From: Hahella sp. HNIBRBA332
GTDB lineage: Bacteria > Pseudomonadota > Gammaproteobacteria > Pseudomonadales > Oleiphilaceae
DNA length: 64,000 bases
Direction of reading: 5' to 3'
Assembly: GCF_030719035.1 (NCBI RefSeq)
Contig: NZ_CP132203.1
Coordinates: forward strand, 4,048,501-4,112,500
Below are positions 9,322 to 17,811 of this stretch, piece by piece. The stretch's first letter is position 1, and each line of letters begins with the position of its first letter. The notes beneath the pieces were generated by a model, which did not search any database, was not told the DNA's origin, and saw nothing but the letters and a program-made list of their open reading frames with translations. The translations under genes were made by a program, and so were the position numbers.

Positions 9322-9339
9322 TCATAACGCCCGTTATGA
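9322..9339. promoter_or_regulatory. 18-bp palindromic operator candidate
   Basis: TCATAACGCCCGTTATGA is two perfect 8-bp arms around CC. It lies about 145 nt before maoC and 250 nt before the plus-strand operon. A further half site CGTTATG occurs at 9494-9500. The shape suits a dimeric repressor (TetR-like), but no regulator gene of that kind is adjacent. Confidence 0.5.
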
Positions 9340-9457
9340 GCAATGCATTCCCAATGTTCCCAACCTTCGTCATTATTCGAAATTTCATCAAATTTTCGTT
9401 GACAGAGAATTAATGAGGCCAATAGAGTAAAAAATACGTACAAATTAGAAAATTTAC

Positions 9458-9493
9458 GAAAATATTCAATCAGAGACGAATCTGAATATTTTC
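9458..9493. promoter_or_regulatory. AT-rich inverted repeat in the divergent control region
   Basis: GAAAATATTCA (9458-9468) and TGAATATTTTC (9483-9493) are perfect 11-bp arms around 14 nt, about 100 nt before the operon at 9591. The whole 9177-9590 gap is AT-rich relative to its surroundings and has no believable gene. It most likely holds the two divergent promoters. Confidence 0.45.
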
Positions 9494-9590
9494 CGTTATG
9501 TCCGTCTGGAGGAGCCCTTCGGATATCGTCAGAGGGCGCACTCCTTCACATTGAACGGACAGGGAAACCATCACACCAAAGGGAGCCTGC

Positions 9591-10709
9591 ATGGAGCCGG
9601 TTTGTATTGAGGATTGGGAAGAGCTAGCTAAACGCCGCTTAGCTCCGGAAGTCTATGATTTTATCGCTGGCGGCGCAGGGCGTGAGCGGTCTTTGCAGGA
9701 AAATATCAGCGCCCTGGAGCGGGTCAAACTGATTTCCCGAGTCCTGCGCGGCATTAGCGAAGTCGATACGAGCGCGCCGCGCTTATCGCCACTCCAGAGC
9801 GCCCGCCCGCCAGCTACCCCACTTATCGTCGCCCCCAGCGCGCACCATCAACTTGCTCACCCTGAAGGTGAGCTGGCGACCCTGGCGGCCGCCAACCAAT
9901 GCGGCGCGCCACTCATTATCAGCACCATGTCAGACACGCCGCTGGAGTCCCTCTGCAAACACTCCGCAGAGCCGGTCATGTTTCAGCTTTACCTGTACAA
10001 AGATCGGGGGCGCAATCGAGACATGATTCAACAGGCGCAGGACACCGGCTGCAGCGCCCTGGTGCTGACTGTTGACGTGCCACGCATGGGCGCTCGGCTA
10101 CGGGATCGTCGCAATGGGTTCGATGTTAAACGCTACCAAAGCCGCGCCGACAAGCTTGGCGAGCCGCCTTACATGCAGGCGCCCATCCCCGGCCAGTCCG
10201 GCGTCGCCGCCTTTGTCGCCGAACAACTGGAGCCTGCGCTGTCCTGGGACGATGTGGACTGGGTGAAAAATCAGACCCGCATGCCGCTGATATTAAAAGG
10301 CGTGCTGCATCCGCAGGATGCGGAAATTGCACTGGAACACGACGTCGACGCTTTGTATCTATCGAATCACGGCGGCCGACAACTTGATCATCATGTCTCC
10401 GCCATCGACATGCTGCCACATATACGCCGGCGCGTAGGCGCAACCATGCCGCTCATTGTCGACGGCGGCGTGCGCAGCGGTGCGGACATTCTCAAAGCCC
10501 TGGCCCTGGGCGCAGACGCAGTAGGGGTGGGCCGCCCGGTTCTGTGGGGGCTCGCCGCCGCCGGCGTACATGGCGTCGCCGCCGTGTTACGACAACTCAT
10601 CGATGATCTGACGCTCAGCATGCACATCTGCGGTTGCGCCACTCTTGCAGACATTAGCCAGGAAATTATTTGGACCGAACACCCCTCACATCAAGGAGAA
10701 CCCCTATGA
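9591..10709 (+). CDS. FMN-dependent 2-hydroxy-acid oxidase, 4-hydroxymandelate-oxidase-like
   Basis: 372 residues, the usual length. YDFIAGGAG (Y22) at the N-terminus, FQLYLYKDR, LTVDVP, SNHGGRQLD (catalytic base H260, R263) and IVDGGVRSGADILKAL are the complete FMN/active-site set of the glycolate oxidase-lactate dehydrogenase-mandelate dehydrogenase family. The D-F-x-A-G-G-x-G variant near the N-terminus and the overall spacing are those I associate with 4-hydroxymandelate oxidase of hydroxyphenylglycine pathways rather than with LldD. The predicted reaction is 2-hydroxy acid to 2-oxo acid in the cytoplasm. It is the first gene of a six-gene operon; its TGA overlaps the next ATG (ATGA). Confidence 0.88.
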   Translation: MEPVCIEDWEELAKRRLAPEVYDFIAGGAGRERSLQENISALERVKLISRVLRGISEVDTSAPRLSPLQSARPPATPLIVAPSAHHQLAHPEGELATLAAANQCGAPLIISTMSDTPLESLCKHSAEPVMFQLYLYKDRGRNRDMIQQAQDTGCSALVLTVDVPRMGARLRDRRNGFDVKRYQSRADKLGEPPYMQAPIPGQSGVAAFVAEQLEPALSWDDVDWVKNQTRMPLILKGVLHPQDAEIALEHDVDALYLSNHGGRQLDHHVSAIDMLPHIRRRVGATMPLIVDGGVRSGADILKALALGADAVGVGRPVLWGLAAAGVHGVAAVLRQLIDDLTLSMHICGCATLADISQEIIWTEHPSHQGEPL

Positions 10710-11218
10710 CGACAGGTTGGGAAAGCATGTCTAAGTTAATGCTCAGGCATAAGGCGAAAAAAATCGATCACGTAGCCATTGCAGTGCTGGATCTGGAGCA
10801 GGCCATCGGCTATTTCAGCATGATGGGATTCACCCTGTCCGACCGCATGACCACTACCGGCGCTCACAGCGCTATGCATTCCGCCGTCATGGAGGCGGGC
10901 CCGATCAAGTTCGTTTTATTGGAAGGCGCCAACGAAGCCTCTCAGATTACCCGCTTTATCAACGAATACGGCCCAGGACCGCAGCACATCGCCATCGAAG
11001 TGGAGGACGTGGAAAGCCTGTGCAAGGAACTGGAAACGCAAGGGCTGGACTTCAGCACCAAAACCATCAAAGGCCCGGATCTCATCCAGCGCTTCACCGT
11101 GCGCTGTCCTAACTCCGGCGTCATGATCGAGTTCATAGAAAGAAACGAGGAAGAAGGCTTTTCGGAACAGAACGTGGAAGACCTGTTCCGCCAACTGGAA
11201 GCCAGCGACGCCTATTGA
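10706..11218 (+). CDS. Half-size HPPD/hydroxymandelate-synthase-like VOC dioxygenase
   Basis: 170 residues from the ATG at 10706 (AAGGAG 7 nt upstream; ATGA overlap with the oxidase gene). A single VOC domain pair. KIDHVAIAV (H22), GPQHIAIEVEDV (H94) and MIEFIERN (E142) give a complete 2-His-1-Glu metal site. The end, EEEGFSEQNVEDLFRQLE, matches the C-terminal GFGEGNFKALF-type helix of 4-hydroxyphenylpyruvate dioxygenase and hydroxymandelate synthase. Those enzymes are about 350 residues with an extra N-terminal VOC half; here only the catalytic half is present. The predicted role is Fe(II)-dependent oxidation of an aryl 2-oxo acid to a 2-hydroxy acid. A methylmalonyl-CoA-epimerase-like VOC protein is the alternative but fits the C-terminus less well. 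Confidence 0.75.
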   Translation: MTTGWESMSKLMLRHKAKKIDHVAIAVLDLEQAIGYFSMMGFTLSDRMTTTGAHSAMHSAVMEAGPIKFVLLEGANEASQITRFINEYGPGPQHIAIEVEDVESLCKELETQGLDFSTKTIKGPDLIQRFTVRCPNSGVMIEFIERNEEEGFSEQNVEDLFRQLEASDAY

Positions 11219-11277
11219 TAAACGCCGCAGCTGTTGCGGCGGCTCTCTCCGACATTAAACATAGAAAGGAATATGAC

Positions 11278-12198
11278 GTGTACATAGCGGAATACCCACT
11301 GAGCGAGCAGGAACATGCTCTATTGCCCAGCGATGAGGACGTGCGTTTTTACCAGGAGCATGGCTGGTTCATGACCGGCAAAGTGTTCACTGACGAGGAG
11401 CTGGACGCCTTCGCTCAGGAAAGTCGCGATTATTATGCAGGCAAGCGCGACAGACGCCTGCCGACCATGCCTTCCACGTTGGCCTACTGGACCCCGGAAG
11501 ACGGCGACGTGGCTCGTAACAACGACTACGTGCACTATGAAAGCGATACGTTTCGGCGCCTGCTGACCAAACCAATCATTGGCGCCATCGCCGCCCGCTT
11601 GTCGCAGACAGATGAAATTCGCGTGTGGAACAGCGCCCTCATCACCAAACCCGCCCGCGGCGACTTTGCGGCGGAGGGCATGTTCCGCCCTGTCGTTCCC
11701 TGGCACAAGGACGCCCATTACTGGTCAACCTGCACGTCCAACAAACTGCTGACCGCCTTTATCAACTTTTATGATTGTTTTGAAGGCATGGGCGCCCTGG
11801 AAATGATCGACGGCAGCCACCGCTGGCGGGAGGTCGACGCAGACGACAGTGTCACCCGTCACTTCGGGCGACGCAGCGTCGAGGAACTGCACGCCATGTT
11901 GGAAGAAACGGCTCAGTTTAATGGCGACACCGTCAGAAAAATCGCCATGACCGGCAAACGCGGCCATATCAGCTTCCATAGCTGTCACACCTTTCATGGC
12001 AGCGCGCCTAACTACAGCCAAGTGGATCGAGTCTCGATTTCTCTGCACCTGCAGGACGCAAGCAATACCTATAAGCGACACACGCTGGCGGACGGAACCC
12101 TGTTGAAATACAACAACGACTATTTCTGCCGTAAAAACAGCCAGGGCGATCCTGACTATGCCGATCCGGACTTTTGTCCACAGATCTGGAAGGAGTAA
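11278..12198 (+). CDS. Phytanoyl-CoA dioxygenase (PhyH) family oxygenase
   Basis: 306 residues from a GTG at 11278 (AAGGA about 10 nt before it). A TTG start at 11215 overlapping the VOC stop would add 21 residues. PWHKDAHYW supplies the H-x-D pair (H143, D145) and FHGSAPN the distal His (H240) of the Fe(II)/2-oxoglutarate site. DRVSISLHL supplies the likely oxoglutarate-binding Arg. PhyH enzymes hydroxylate or otherwise oxidise small molecules and amino acids as well as acyl-CoA. In this operon a tailoring hydroxylation of the amino acid product or an intermediate is the likely role; the substrate is not deducible. Confidence 0.85.
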   Translation: MYIAEYPLSEQEHALLPSDEDVRFYQEHGWFMTGKVFTDEELDAFAQESRDYYAGKRDRRLPTMPSTLAYWTPEDGDVARNNDYVHYESDTFRRLLTKPIIGAIAARLSQTDEIRVWNSALITKPARGDFAAEGMFRPVVPWHKDAHYWSTCTSNKLLTAFINFYDCFEGMGALEMIDGSHRWREVDADDSVTRHFGRRSVEELHAMLEETAQFNGDTVRKIAMTGKRGHISFHSCHTFHGSAPNYSQVDRVSISLHLQDASNTYKRHTLADGTLLKYNNDYFCRKNSQGDPDYADPDFCPQIWKE

Positions 12199-12201
12199 AT
12201 C

Positions 12202-13515
12202 ATGAGCGCGATGCAACCTCAGGACAATCGCGAGGAGCTGCCGTTGCACGCCTCCCTGGCGGACCCCTGTCTAAACTCCATGACCTTTCTTAACGATATC
12301 GCCGGGCAATACCCCAAGGCGATATCGTTCGCGCCCGGGCGTCCGATCGAAACGGACTTTCGGATCGATGATATCGGGCGTTATCTGCAGCGCTACGTCG
12401 AGCATCTCACTCACACTGAGCATCGACCGGAGGGCGCCGTCATTACCCAGTTGTTTCAGTACGGACCATCCGAAGGGCATATTCGCGGGCTTATCGCCGA
12501 TATGCTGGAGAAGACCGATGGCGTGGTCTGTCGTCCCGAAGACATCGTGGTCACCTCCGGCGCGCAGGAAGGAATGATTCTGACTCTGCGCGCCCTGTTC
12601 GCAGACTCTCGCGATGTCTTGCTGGTCCCACAACCGGTGTACGTCGGCATTATCGGCGCAGCCAGACTGCTGGATATCCGAATCGAAACTTTCGACGTAC
12701 ACGATCAAGGCGTGGAAATCAGCGATATCGAGAACAAGATTCAGGCGCTGGAAGCGGAAGGCAATAAAGTCAAAGCGCTGTATATCAACGCCGACTTCTG
12801 CAACCCCACTGGCGTCTCGTTACCGCTTAGCCAACGCATGGATCTGGTCTGGCTTTCGCACACCTACAACTTCACCGTGATAGAAGATAATCCCTACGGT
12901 ATTTTCGGCGCGGCGAGCGCCATCAAACCTACGCTGGCCTCGCTGGATAGACACGGCCGTTCTGTGGCGTATCTGGGTTCGTTCTCCAAGACTCTGTTTC
13001 CCGGCGTGCGCTTGGGGTTTATTGTATCCCGTCGACTGGCGGAAGCGCTTACCAAAATCAAAAGCATGCTGACGCTCAATACATCGCCGATCTGTCAGGC
13101 AGTGGTCGGCGGCGTGTTGTTGGAATGCAAGGGAGACCTGCGATTGCATTGCGAGAGCAGAATCCATTTCTATCAGCACAACCTGAAGCATTTGCTGAAT
13201 CAGCTTGAGATTGCCTTTCCCAAAGGTTCGCCCCTGCGTTCGCAAATAACCTGGAACAGACCGGACGGGGGCTTTTTTCTCGTGCTCACGCTGCCGTTCA
13301 CTGTTAACCTGAAGCAGCTAAAAGCCTCAGCGGAACAACACGGCGTGCTATGGACGCCGATGGAAATGTTCTATTCGCCGCCGCGGGAATCCAATGAAAT
13401 CCGGCTCTCATTCAGCTACCTGACGCCGGAGCAGATCAGCGAAGGGGTTTCCCGCCTGAGCAAATTTATCAAGGAATGTCTGGCCCTGCGCGCGCCTGAG
13501 GCGGCCGCCAGCTAG
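12202..13515 (+). CDS. PLP aminotransferase (fold I), hydroxyphenylglycine-aminotransferase-like
   Basis: 437 residues; AAGGAG 6 nt before the ATG, 3 nt after the PhyH stop. SGAQEGM, NPTGVSL, EDNPYG and GSFSKTLFPGVRLGF (K263 as the PLP lysine) define a class I/II aminotransferase without a DNA-binding domain. The N-terminal LHASLADP...FLND, the FAPGRP phrase, FQYGPSEG and KIKSMLTLNTSPICQAVVGG resemble, from memory, the HpgT/Pgat branch that makes (hydroxy)phenylglycine from the arylglyoxylate using an aromatic amino acid as donor. Together with the two preceding enzymes this gives all three catalytic steps of a hydroxyphenylglycine-type pathway. Another 2-aminoadipate-like specificity remains possible. 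Confidence 0.85.
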   Translation: MSAMQPQDNREELPLHASLADPCLNSMTFLNDIAGQYPKAISFAPGRPIETDFRIDDIGRYLQRYVEHLTHTEHRPEGAVITQLFQYGPSEGHIRGLIADMLEKTDGVVCRPEDIVVTSGAQEGMILTLRALFADSRDVLLVPQPVYVGIIGAARLLDIRIETFDVHDQGVEISDIENKIQALEAEGNKVKALYINADFCNPTGVSLPLSQRMDLVWLSHTYNFTVIEDNPYGIFGAASAIKPTLASLDRHGRSVAYLGSFSKTLFPGVRLGFIVSRRLAEALTKIKSMLTLNTSPICQAVVGGVLLECKGDLRLHCESRIHFYQHNLKHLLNQLEIAFPKGSPLRSQITWNRPDGGFFLVLTLPFTVNLKQLKASAEQHGVLWTPMEMFYSPPRESNEIRLSFSYLTPEQISEGVSRLSKFIKECLALRAPEAAAS

Positions 13516-13535
13516 AGCAAAGGAGACAAGCTCGT

Positions 13536-14438
13536 ATGACCGCTTTTCTATATATCGCCTGTATTCTGGTGTGGGGCACGTCATGGATCGCGATCCACAT
13601 GCAGTTGGGCGAAGTTCCCATCCTGACGTCCATTTTCTATCGCTTCGCCATCGCCGCGTTATTGCTGCTGCCCGCCCTGTTTCTGCTAAAAAAAATCCAG
13701 AAGACCCAGCCTGTCGACCACCTGTGGTTCGCCGGGCAGGGGTTGTGCTTTTTTTCCCTGAACTTTCTGTGTTTTTATCACGCCACCCAATACATCCCCA
13801 GCGGCATCGTCGCGATCATTTTCTCCACCGTGTTGCTGTTCAACAGCGTCAATCGCTGGCTGTTCCTGCGTCAAAGCACTTCGCAAAGCGAGTTCATCGG
13901 CATCACTTTCGGCATAGTCGGCATTGTGCTCCTGTTTTGGCGGGAACTGACTCAGCAAAACTTTGGCGCGGACTTTTTTACCGGAATGCTGTTCGCATTA
14001 CTGGGCACATTAATATTTTCACTGGGTAATATGATCTCCGTGCGTAACGGAGCCAAAGGCATTACGCCGCTCACCGGCAATGGTTATTCCATGGCCTACG
14101 GCGCTGTGGTGCTGCTGCTTGCCGTGTTCGCCACCGACACGCCGCTCAGGTTCAGCTTCACCTCCCAATATATTTTTAGCCTGCTGTATCTGGCGATTTT
14201 CGCGTCGGTGCTCGGTTTTACGATCTATCTGACTTTGGTGAACAAAATCGGCATCAACAAAGCCGCGTATTGCATGGTGGCTTTCCCTGTCGTCGCGATC
14301 CTGATCTCCACGCTGTTTGAAGACTATCAGTGGGACGCCACAACGTTCTCCGGCGTTGGCGTCATCATCTTCGGTAATTTCTTGATGGTCTCCAAACTTT
14401 GGTGGCGTCCCGCTTCGCTGGCCAGACAACAAAGCTGA
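13536..14438 (+). CDS. EamA-family (DMT) exporter
   Basis: 300 residues with ten hydrophobic spans arranged as two EamA repeats (roughly residues 1-135 and 150-292). The start ILVWGTSWIAIHMQLGEVPILTSIFYRFAIAAL is the classic first-repeat signature. DMT carriers of this kind export amino acids and other metabolites across the inner membrane. AAAGGAG precedes the start and the gene follows the aminotransferase by 20 nt, so it is co-transcribed and is probably the exit route for the operon's product. Confidence 0.88.
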   Translation: MTAFLYIACILVWGTSWIAIHMQLGEVPILTSIFYRFAIAALLLLPALFLLKKIQKTQPVDHLWFAGQGLCFFSLNFLCFYHATQYIPSGIVAIIFSTVLLFNSVNRWLFLRQSTSQSEFIGITFGIVGIVLLFWRELTQQNFGADFFTGMLFALLGTLIFSLGNMISVRNGAKGITPLTGNGYSMAYGAVVLLLAVFATDTPLRFSFTSQYIFSLLYLAIFASVLGFTIYLTLVNKIGINKAAYCMVAFPVVAILISTLFEDYQWDATTFSGVGVIIFGNFLMVSKLWWRPASLARQQS

Positions 14439-14488
14439 TGCATCTATCCGTTTATATCGGCCTACCAACCTAAAATAAGGAGTCTCTC

Positions 14489-14692
14489 ATGCCCGTCGTC
14501 ACCATCGCGCAATCCCCCGGCCGGACCCTGGAGCAGAAACGGGAGCTGGTGAAAAAGATAACCGACGCCTTTGTGACCAGCTACGGCGTCAAACCGGAGT
14601 CGGTCACTATATTTTTGCAGGACTACGACGACAGCAATTGGGGAAAAGCCGGCTTGTTGCACGTTGACGCCAAAGCTGGCAAAGACGGTTAA
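14489..14692 (+). CDS. 4-oxalocrotonate tautomerase-like protein
   Basis: 67 residues, the family's usual size. After Met removal the catalytic Pro1 is exposed (PVVTIAQSPGRT), followed by the long helix EQKRELVKKITDAFVTSYG and the strand SVTIFLQDYDDSNWGKAG. TAAGGAG lies 7 nt before the ATG. Last gene of the operon, 50 nt after the exporter. Such enzymes interconvert enol and keto forms of 2-oxo acids (for example phenylpyruvates), which fits a pathway that runs through aryl 2-oxo acids. Confidence 0.85.
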   Translation: MPVVTIAQSPGRTLEQKRELVKKITDAFVTSYGVKPESVTIFLQDYDDSNWGKAGLLHVDAKAGKDG

Positions 14693-14982
14693 AGGTTTCT
14701 CCGGCAAAATAGCATAACTCTCTATTTTAGCGGCGATTTTCTTCCCCCGACCGGCCTATTGCCAATAACGGGTAAAAAGGTTAAAAACTCACCAATTACT
14801 ATAAAGAACTTCTGCAGTACCGGGCCGGATTCTTCGCTCCCCGCGACGAGTCCGGCCCACATAAACTGACCGTGCGCCGGTCCAGCACGGGTGCGCTCGG
14901 CCACCGCTTGGCGAAGCCATTTTGGTGGTATGACAGTTGGCTGACCCAGGATTGTTAACCAACCACACGAGAGACATGGACC
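14693..14982. other. Intergenic region with an inverted repeat
   Basis: No believable gene. Arms GGGCCGGA (14822-14829) and TCCGGCCC (14851-14858) could form a hairpin with a 21-nt loop but no T-run follows, so it is either a weak terminator for the upstream operon or a feature of the chitinase control region. Confidence 0.35.
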
Positions 14983-17367
14983 ATGAAGAAGCTATTGGCC
15001 ACCCTCTTAATTGGCGGCGTTTGGACCATCGCCGCCAATAGCTACGCTTATGACTGCACCGACGTAGCCCCCTTTGAAACCGGCGCTATCGGCGCCAACG
15101 CCATTCGTCAACATCACGACAACGCTTATCGCTGCAACGTCAGCGGTTGGTGCGGGTTAGGCGGCGCCTATGAACCCGGCGTAGGCTGGGCTTGGGAACA
15201 GGCCTGGAACGGCCTCGGCGCCTGCGATGGCGGTTCGCCACCTGATGACGGCGGCCCCGGTGACGACCCCGGCGCCTGCGATGCTCCACAGTATTCCGCC
15301 GGAACCAGCTACAGCGCAGGACAGGTTGTGCAAAACCTTGGCGACGACTATCGCTGCGACATCGCCGGCTGGTGCTCGTCCGCCGCCGCCTGGGCGTATG
15401 AGCCGGGCGTCGGCAGCAGCTGGAGTTCAGCCTGGACCTTAATTGGACCTTGCGGAACAGACGATCCCGACAACCCTGATGATCCCGGCCCTGGCCCGGA
15501 TACGCCCTTCTGCGCCAGCGCCTGGAGCGCCAGCAAAGTCTATCGCACCGGAGCCGTGGCGGCGTATCAAGGCGGCGTTTACCAGGCCCAAGTGGACGTT
15601 TGGGGCATTCCCCCTAACGATCCCACCTACCCTGATCGCTGGAAGCTGGTGGGGGTTCCTGATGACAGCCTGTGCCCAGTGCCGATTCCCAACGACATCG
15701 ACTACGGCGATCCGCTGCCTGTCGACGGCAACCCCAACGCCGGCGTCACCTTCTCTGGCGGCGCCATCGGCGCGGCGCGCATCTCCAATACGCCGTCCAC
15801 CGGATCGCCGCGCTCTTCAGTCCCATCCACCGATCCGGGCGGGGATCATCCCGGCTTTGACGCTGATAACGGCGCCCGGGTTTCCAAACTGCCTCCCGGA
15901 ACCGTGCCGTTGCAGCACAATACGTACTCCCTGCGTGCGGGAACGGAAATTGTCACCTACATCGGCGACTGGGCGATTTATGGTCGGCGCTATGATTTCA
16001 CCAAACTCCCTGTAAAAAACCTGCACCGCATCGTCTACGGTTTTTCTGGCATCTGCTATCCGGATGCGTCCAGCACTCAGGATCCGGGCTTTCCCACGTC
16101 CGCTCCAGCAGCGGTGAACCGCACTTGCAACCAAAGCAATTTGCCGGATGGAGCCATGGCTATCGCCGATTTTGAAGCAGCGTTTGTGCGCAATGTAGGC
16201 GTTCCCGGCAGCGTGACAGGGACGGAAAGCATGTATGAACTGGAACCTGCCAGTGTCGGAGGCGTATTCGGCGTACTCTATAAACTGAGAAAAGATAATC
16301 CGCACCTGAAGCTGGATCTCTCCGTCGGCGGCTGGACCCTCTCTGAAGGCTTCGGCTGGATGTCGCGGGATGACACCAGACGCAAAGCGTTCGTCGACTC
16401 CTTGATCCACTTTTTACAACGCTTTGACTTCGACGGTATCGATATCGATTGGGAATACCCCGCCTCCGACGGCGCTGTTCCAGATGCGGATACGCCGGAA
16501 GACGCCGCCAATTACGTGCGTCTGTTGAAGGAAATACGCGCGGGCATGGATTGGCTGGGGCAGAAAACCGGCAAGCATTATCGCCTGTCTTCAGCGATCC
16601 CTGCGAGGACCGGTCGTCTCGACCTGATCGACTGGCCTGCCGTGCATCCGTATATGGATCGCTTGTATGTGATGACCTATGACCTCACCGGCGCCTGGGA
16701 GCGCGAGCTGAGCAATCACACCCCCATGCAGGTCAACCCGAGCGCTCGGGGCTCGTCCGCCAATACCTCGGTCACAACCGCGATGACTTACCTGCAAGGA
16801 AAAGGCGTCCCCAATAACAAACTGATGGTCGGTGTGGCGAATTATCATCGCGCCAAGCGCCTCAATAGTGCGGCGGATATCACCGAGTACAGCAATGGCG
16901 TCGCCGGCGCGACCACCCACCAGCCCAATCAGGCGCCGGGAACCACTGACTTTATTCTCGCCATCGCCGGATACGGCAGTTGGGAAGCTGGCGTTCTGGA
17001 AGGCTATGAGATGTATCAAAGCTTCCTTGACCCGTCATTACGGCCTTACAACGGGTACAAGCTGTACACCGACAAAGCCTCCAATGCCGACTATCTTGTG
17101 CAACCCGCCATCGGCTCCTTTATCACGATAGAGACGCCGCGAACCGCTGCGTTGAAAGCGCAATACGCCAAGGACAACGGTTTCGCCGGCGTCTTCTTCT
17201 GGATGGCGGAACAGGACAACGGCTACAACCTCAACGCCGTCAACCACGTTCTCGGCAACGCCCTGGTGAACGACCTCGCCAACGGCAAACCGCAAAACCA
17301 GATTCCGGTCTGCGGTGAAAATATTAGCGCCAGCGAATGTGAAAGCTTAATCAAAAGCCTACGCTGA
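14983..17367 (+). CDS. Secreted GH18 chitinase with three chitin-binding modules
   Basis: 794 residues. The signal peptide MKKLLATLLIGGVWTIAANSYA is probably cut after residue 22. Three CBM5/12-type modules follow at about 23-81, 99-157 and 175-230, joined by Gly/Asp/Pro-rich linkers. The first two contain paired Cys and share the phrase YEPGVG. From about residue 322 comes a GH18 barrel with SVGGWTLSEGF and the catalytic D-x-x-D-x-D-x-E at DFDGIDIDWEYP (D484, D487, D489, E491 as proton donor), ending with FAGVFFWMAEQDNGYNL. It degrades chitin outside the cell. The Asp-rich linkers and paired cysteines suit secretion through the type II system; that is inference. It has its own terminator. 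Confidence 0.95.
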   Translation: MKKLLATLLIGGVWTIAANSYAYDCTDVAPFETGAIGANAIRQHHDNAYRCNVSGWCGLGGAYEPGVGWAWEQAWNGLGACDGGSPPDDGGPGDDPGACDAPQYSAGTSYSAGQVVQNLGDDYRCDIAGWCSSAAAWAYEPGVGSSWSSAWTLIGPCGTDDPDNPDDPGPGPDTPFCASAWSASKVYRTGAVAAYQGGVYQAQVDVWGIPPNDPTYPDRWKLVGVPDDSLCPVPIPNDIDYGDPLPVDGNPNAGVTFSGGAIGAARISNTPSTGSPRSSVPSTDPGGDHPGFDADNGARVSKLPPGTVPLQHNTYSLRAGTEIVTYIGDWAIYGRRYDFTKLPVKNLHRIVYGFSGICYPDASSTQDPGFPTSAPAAVNRTCNQSNLPDGAMAIADFEAAFVRNVGVPGSVTGTESMYELEPASVGGVFGVLYKLRKDNPHLKLDLSVGGWTLSEGFGWMSRDDTRRKAFVDSLIHFLQRFDFDGIDIDWEYPASDGAVPDADTPEDAANYVRLLKEIRAGMDWLGQKTGKHYRLSSAIPARTGRLDLIDWPAVHPYMDRLYVMTYDLTGAWERELSNHTPMQVNPSARGSSANTSVTTAMTYLQGKGVPNNKLMVGVANYHRAKRLNSAADITEYSNGVAGATTHQPNQAPGTTDFILAIAGYGSWEAGVLEGYEMYQSFLDPSLRPYNGYKLYTDKASNADYLVQPAIGSFITIETPRTAALKAQYAKDNGFAGVFFWMAEQDNGYNLNAVNHVLGNALVNDLANGKPQNQIPVCGENISASECESLIKSLR

Positions 17368-17387
17368 TTGCGCTGAGTAATACGCAA

Positions 17388-17409
17388 AAGGCCCTCAAAT
17401 GAGGGCCTT
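17388..17409. terminator. Bidirectional terminator
   Basis: AAGGCCCTC (17388-17396) and GAGGGCCTT (17401-17409) pair perfectly around AAAT, with A-rich sequence to the left. It sits between the chitinase gene and the converging membrane-protein gene and can serve both. Confidence 0.8.
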
Positions 17410-17427
17410 ATCTCCATCCAATTCCCC

Positions 17428-17811
17428 TTAAAACAGCATCCAAATAAACCGGATCATCCGAATCAGAATCGCCAGGGGAAGGATCACTATCAGTAGTTGG
17501 AGATGGATCATGAATGCGATTCCGCCCTCGTTTACATGAGAGGTGCTGATAAAAAAGAGCGCCGTGTAGATCGCCATGAAAATCAGCCCTGGCTGCACAA
17601 AATTGGCGCCCCAGATGGCCATCACAGGTAACAGGAGTTGCAGTAATAGAAGGAGGACGAAGTTTGCAGAAAACAAGTAGTCATACAGCCTTGTTTGTCG
17701 ACAGAACACCTCAAACATTCCAAATATAACCGTATAGACGCCACAGGCCAGCAACGCCCAATCGGTCCAGTCCGTTAGCCAGGAAGCAAGATAGTGTTCA
17801 TAGAAGTTCAT
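17428..17811 (-). CDS. Hypothetical inner-membrane protein, 127 aa
   Basis: Not recognised. From the ATG at 17811 the protein starts MNFYEHYLASWLTDWTDW and has four hydrophobic spans: ALLACGVYTVIFGMF, FVLLLLLQLLLPVMAIWG, GLIFMAIYTALFFI and LQLLIVILPLAILIRMIRFI. The frame continues upstream to 17910, but that part is polar and unlike a protein N-terminus. A start at 17823 is also possible, because AAGG lies next to that ATG and 12 nt before the one chosen. No partner gene is obvious. Confidence 0.65.
   Translation of the reverse strand: MNFYEHYLASWLTDWTDWALLACGVYTVIFGMFEVFCRQTRLYDYLFSANFVLLLLLQLLLPVMAIWGANFVQPGLIFMAIYTALFFISTSHVNEGGIAFMIHLQLLIVILPLAILIRMIRFIWMLF

Noticed and set aside
9177..9443. 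N-terminal extension of the MaoC protein to 9443
   Set aside because: The extension is AT-rich, unlike any MaoC N-terminus, and a strong ribosome binding site stands before the internal ATG at 9176.
9591..10709. Assignment as L-lactate dehydrogenase LldD
   Set aside because: The N-terminal DFIAGGAG variant and the partner genes fit a hydroxymandelate-oxidase type better, though lactate oxidation cannot be fully excluded.
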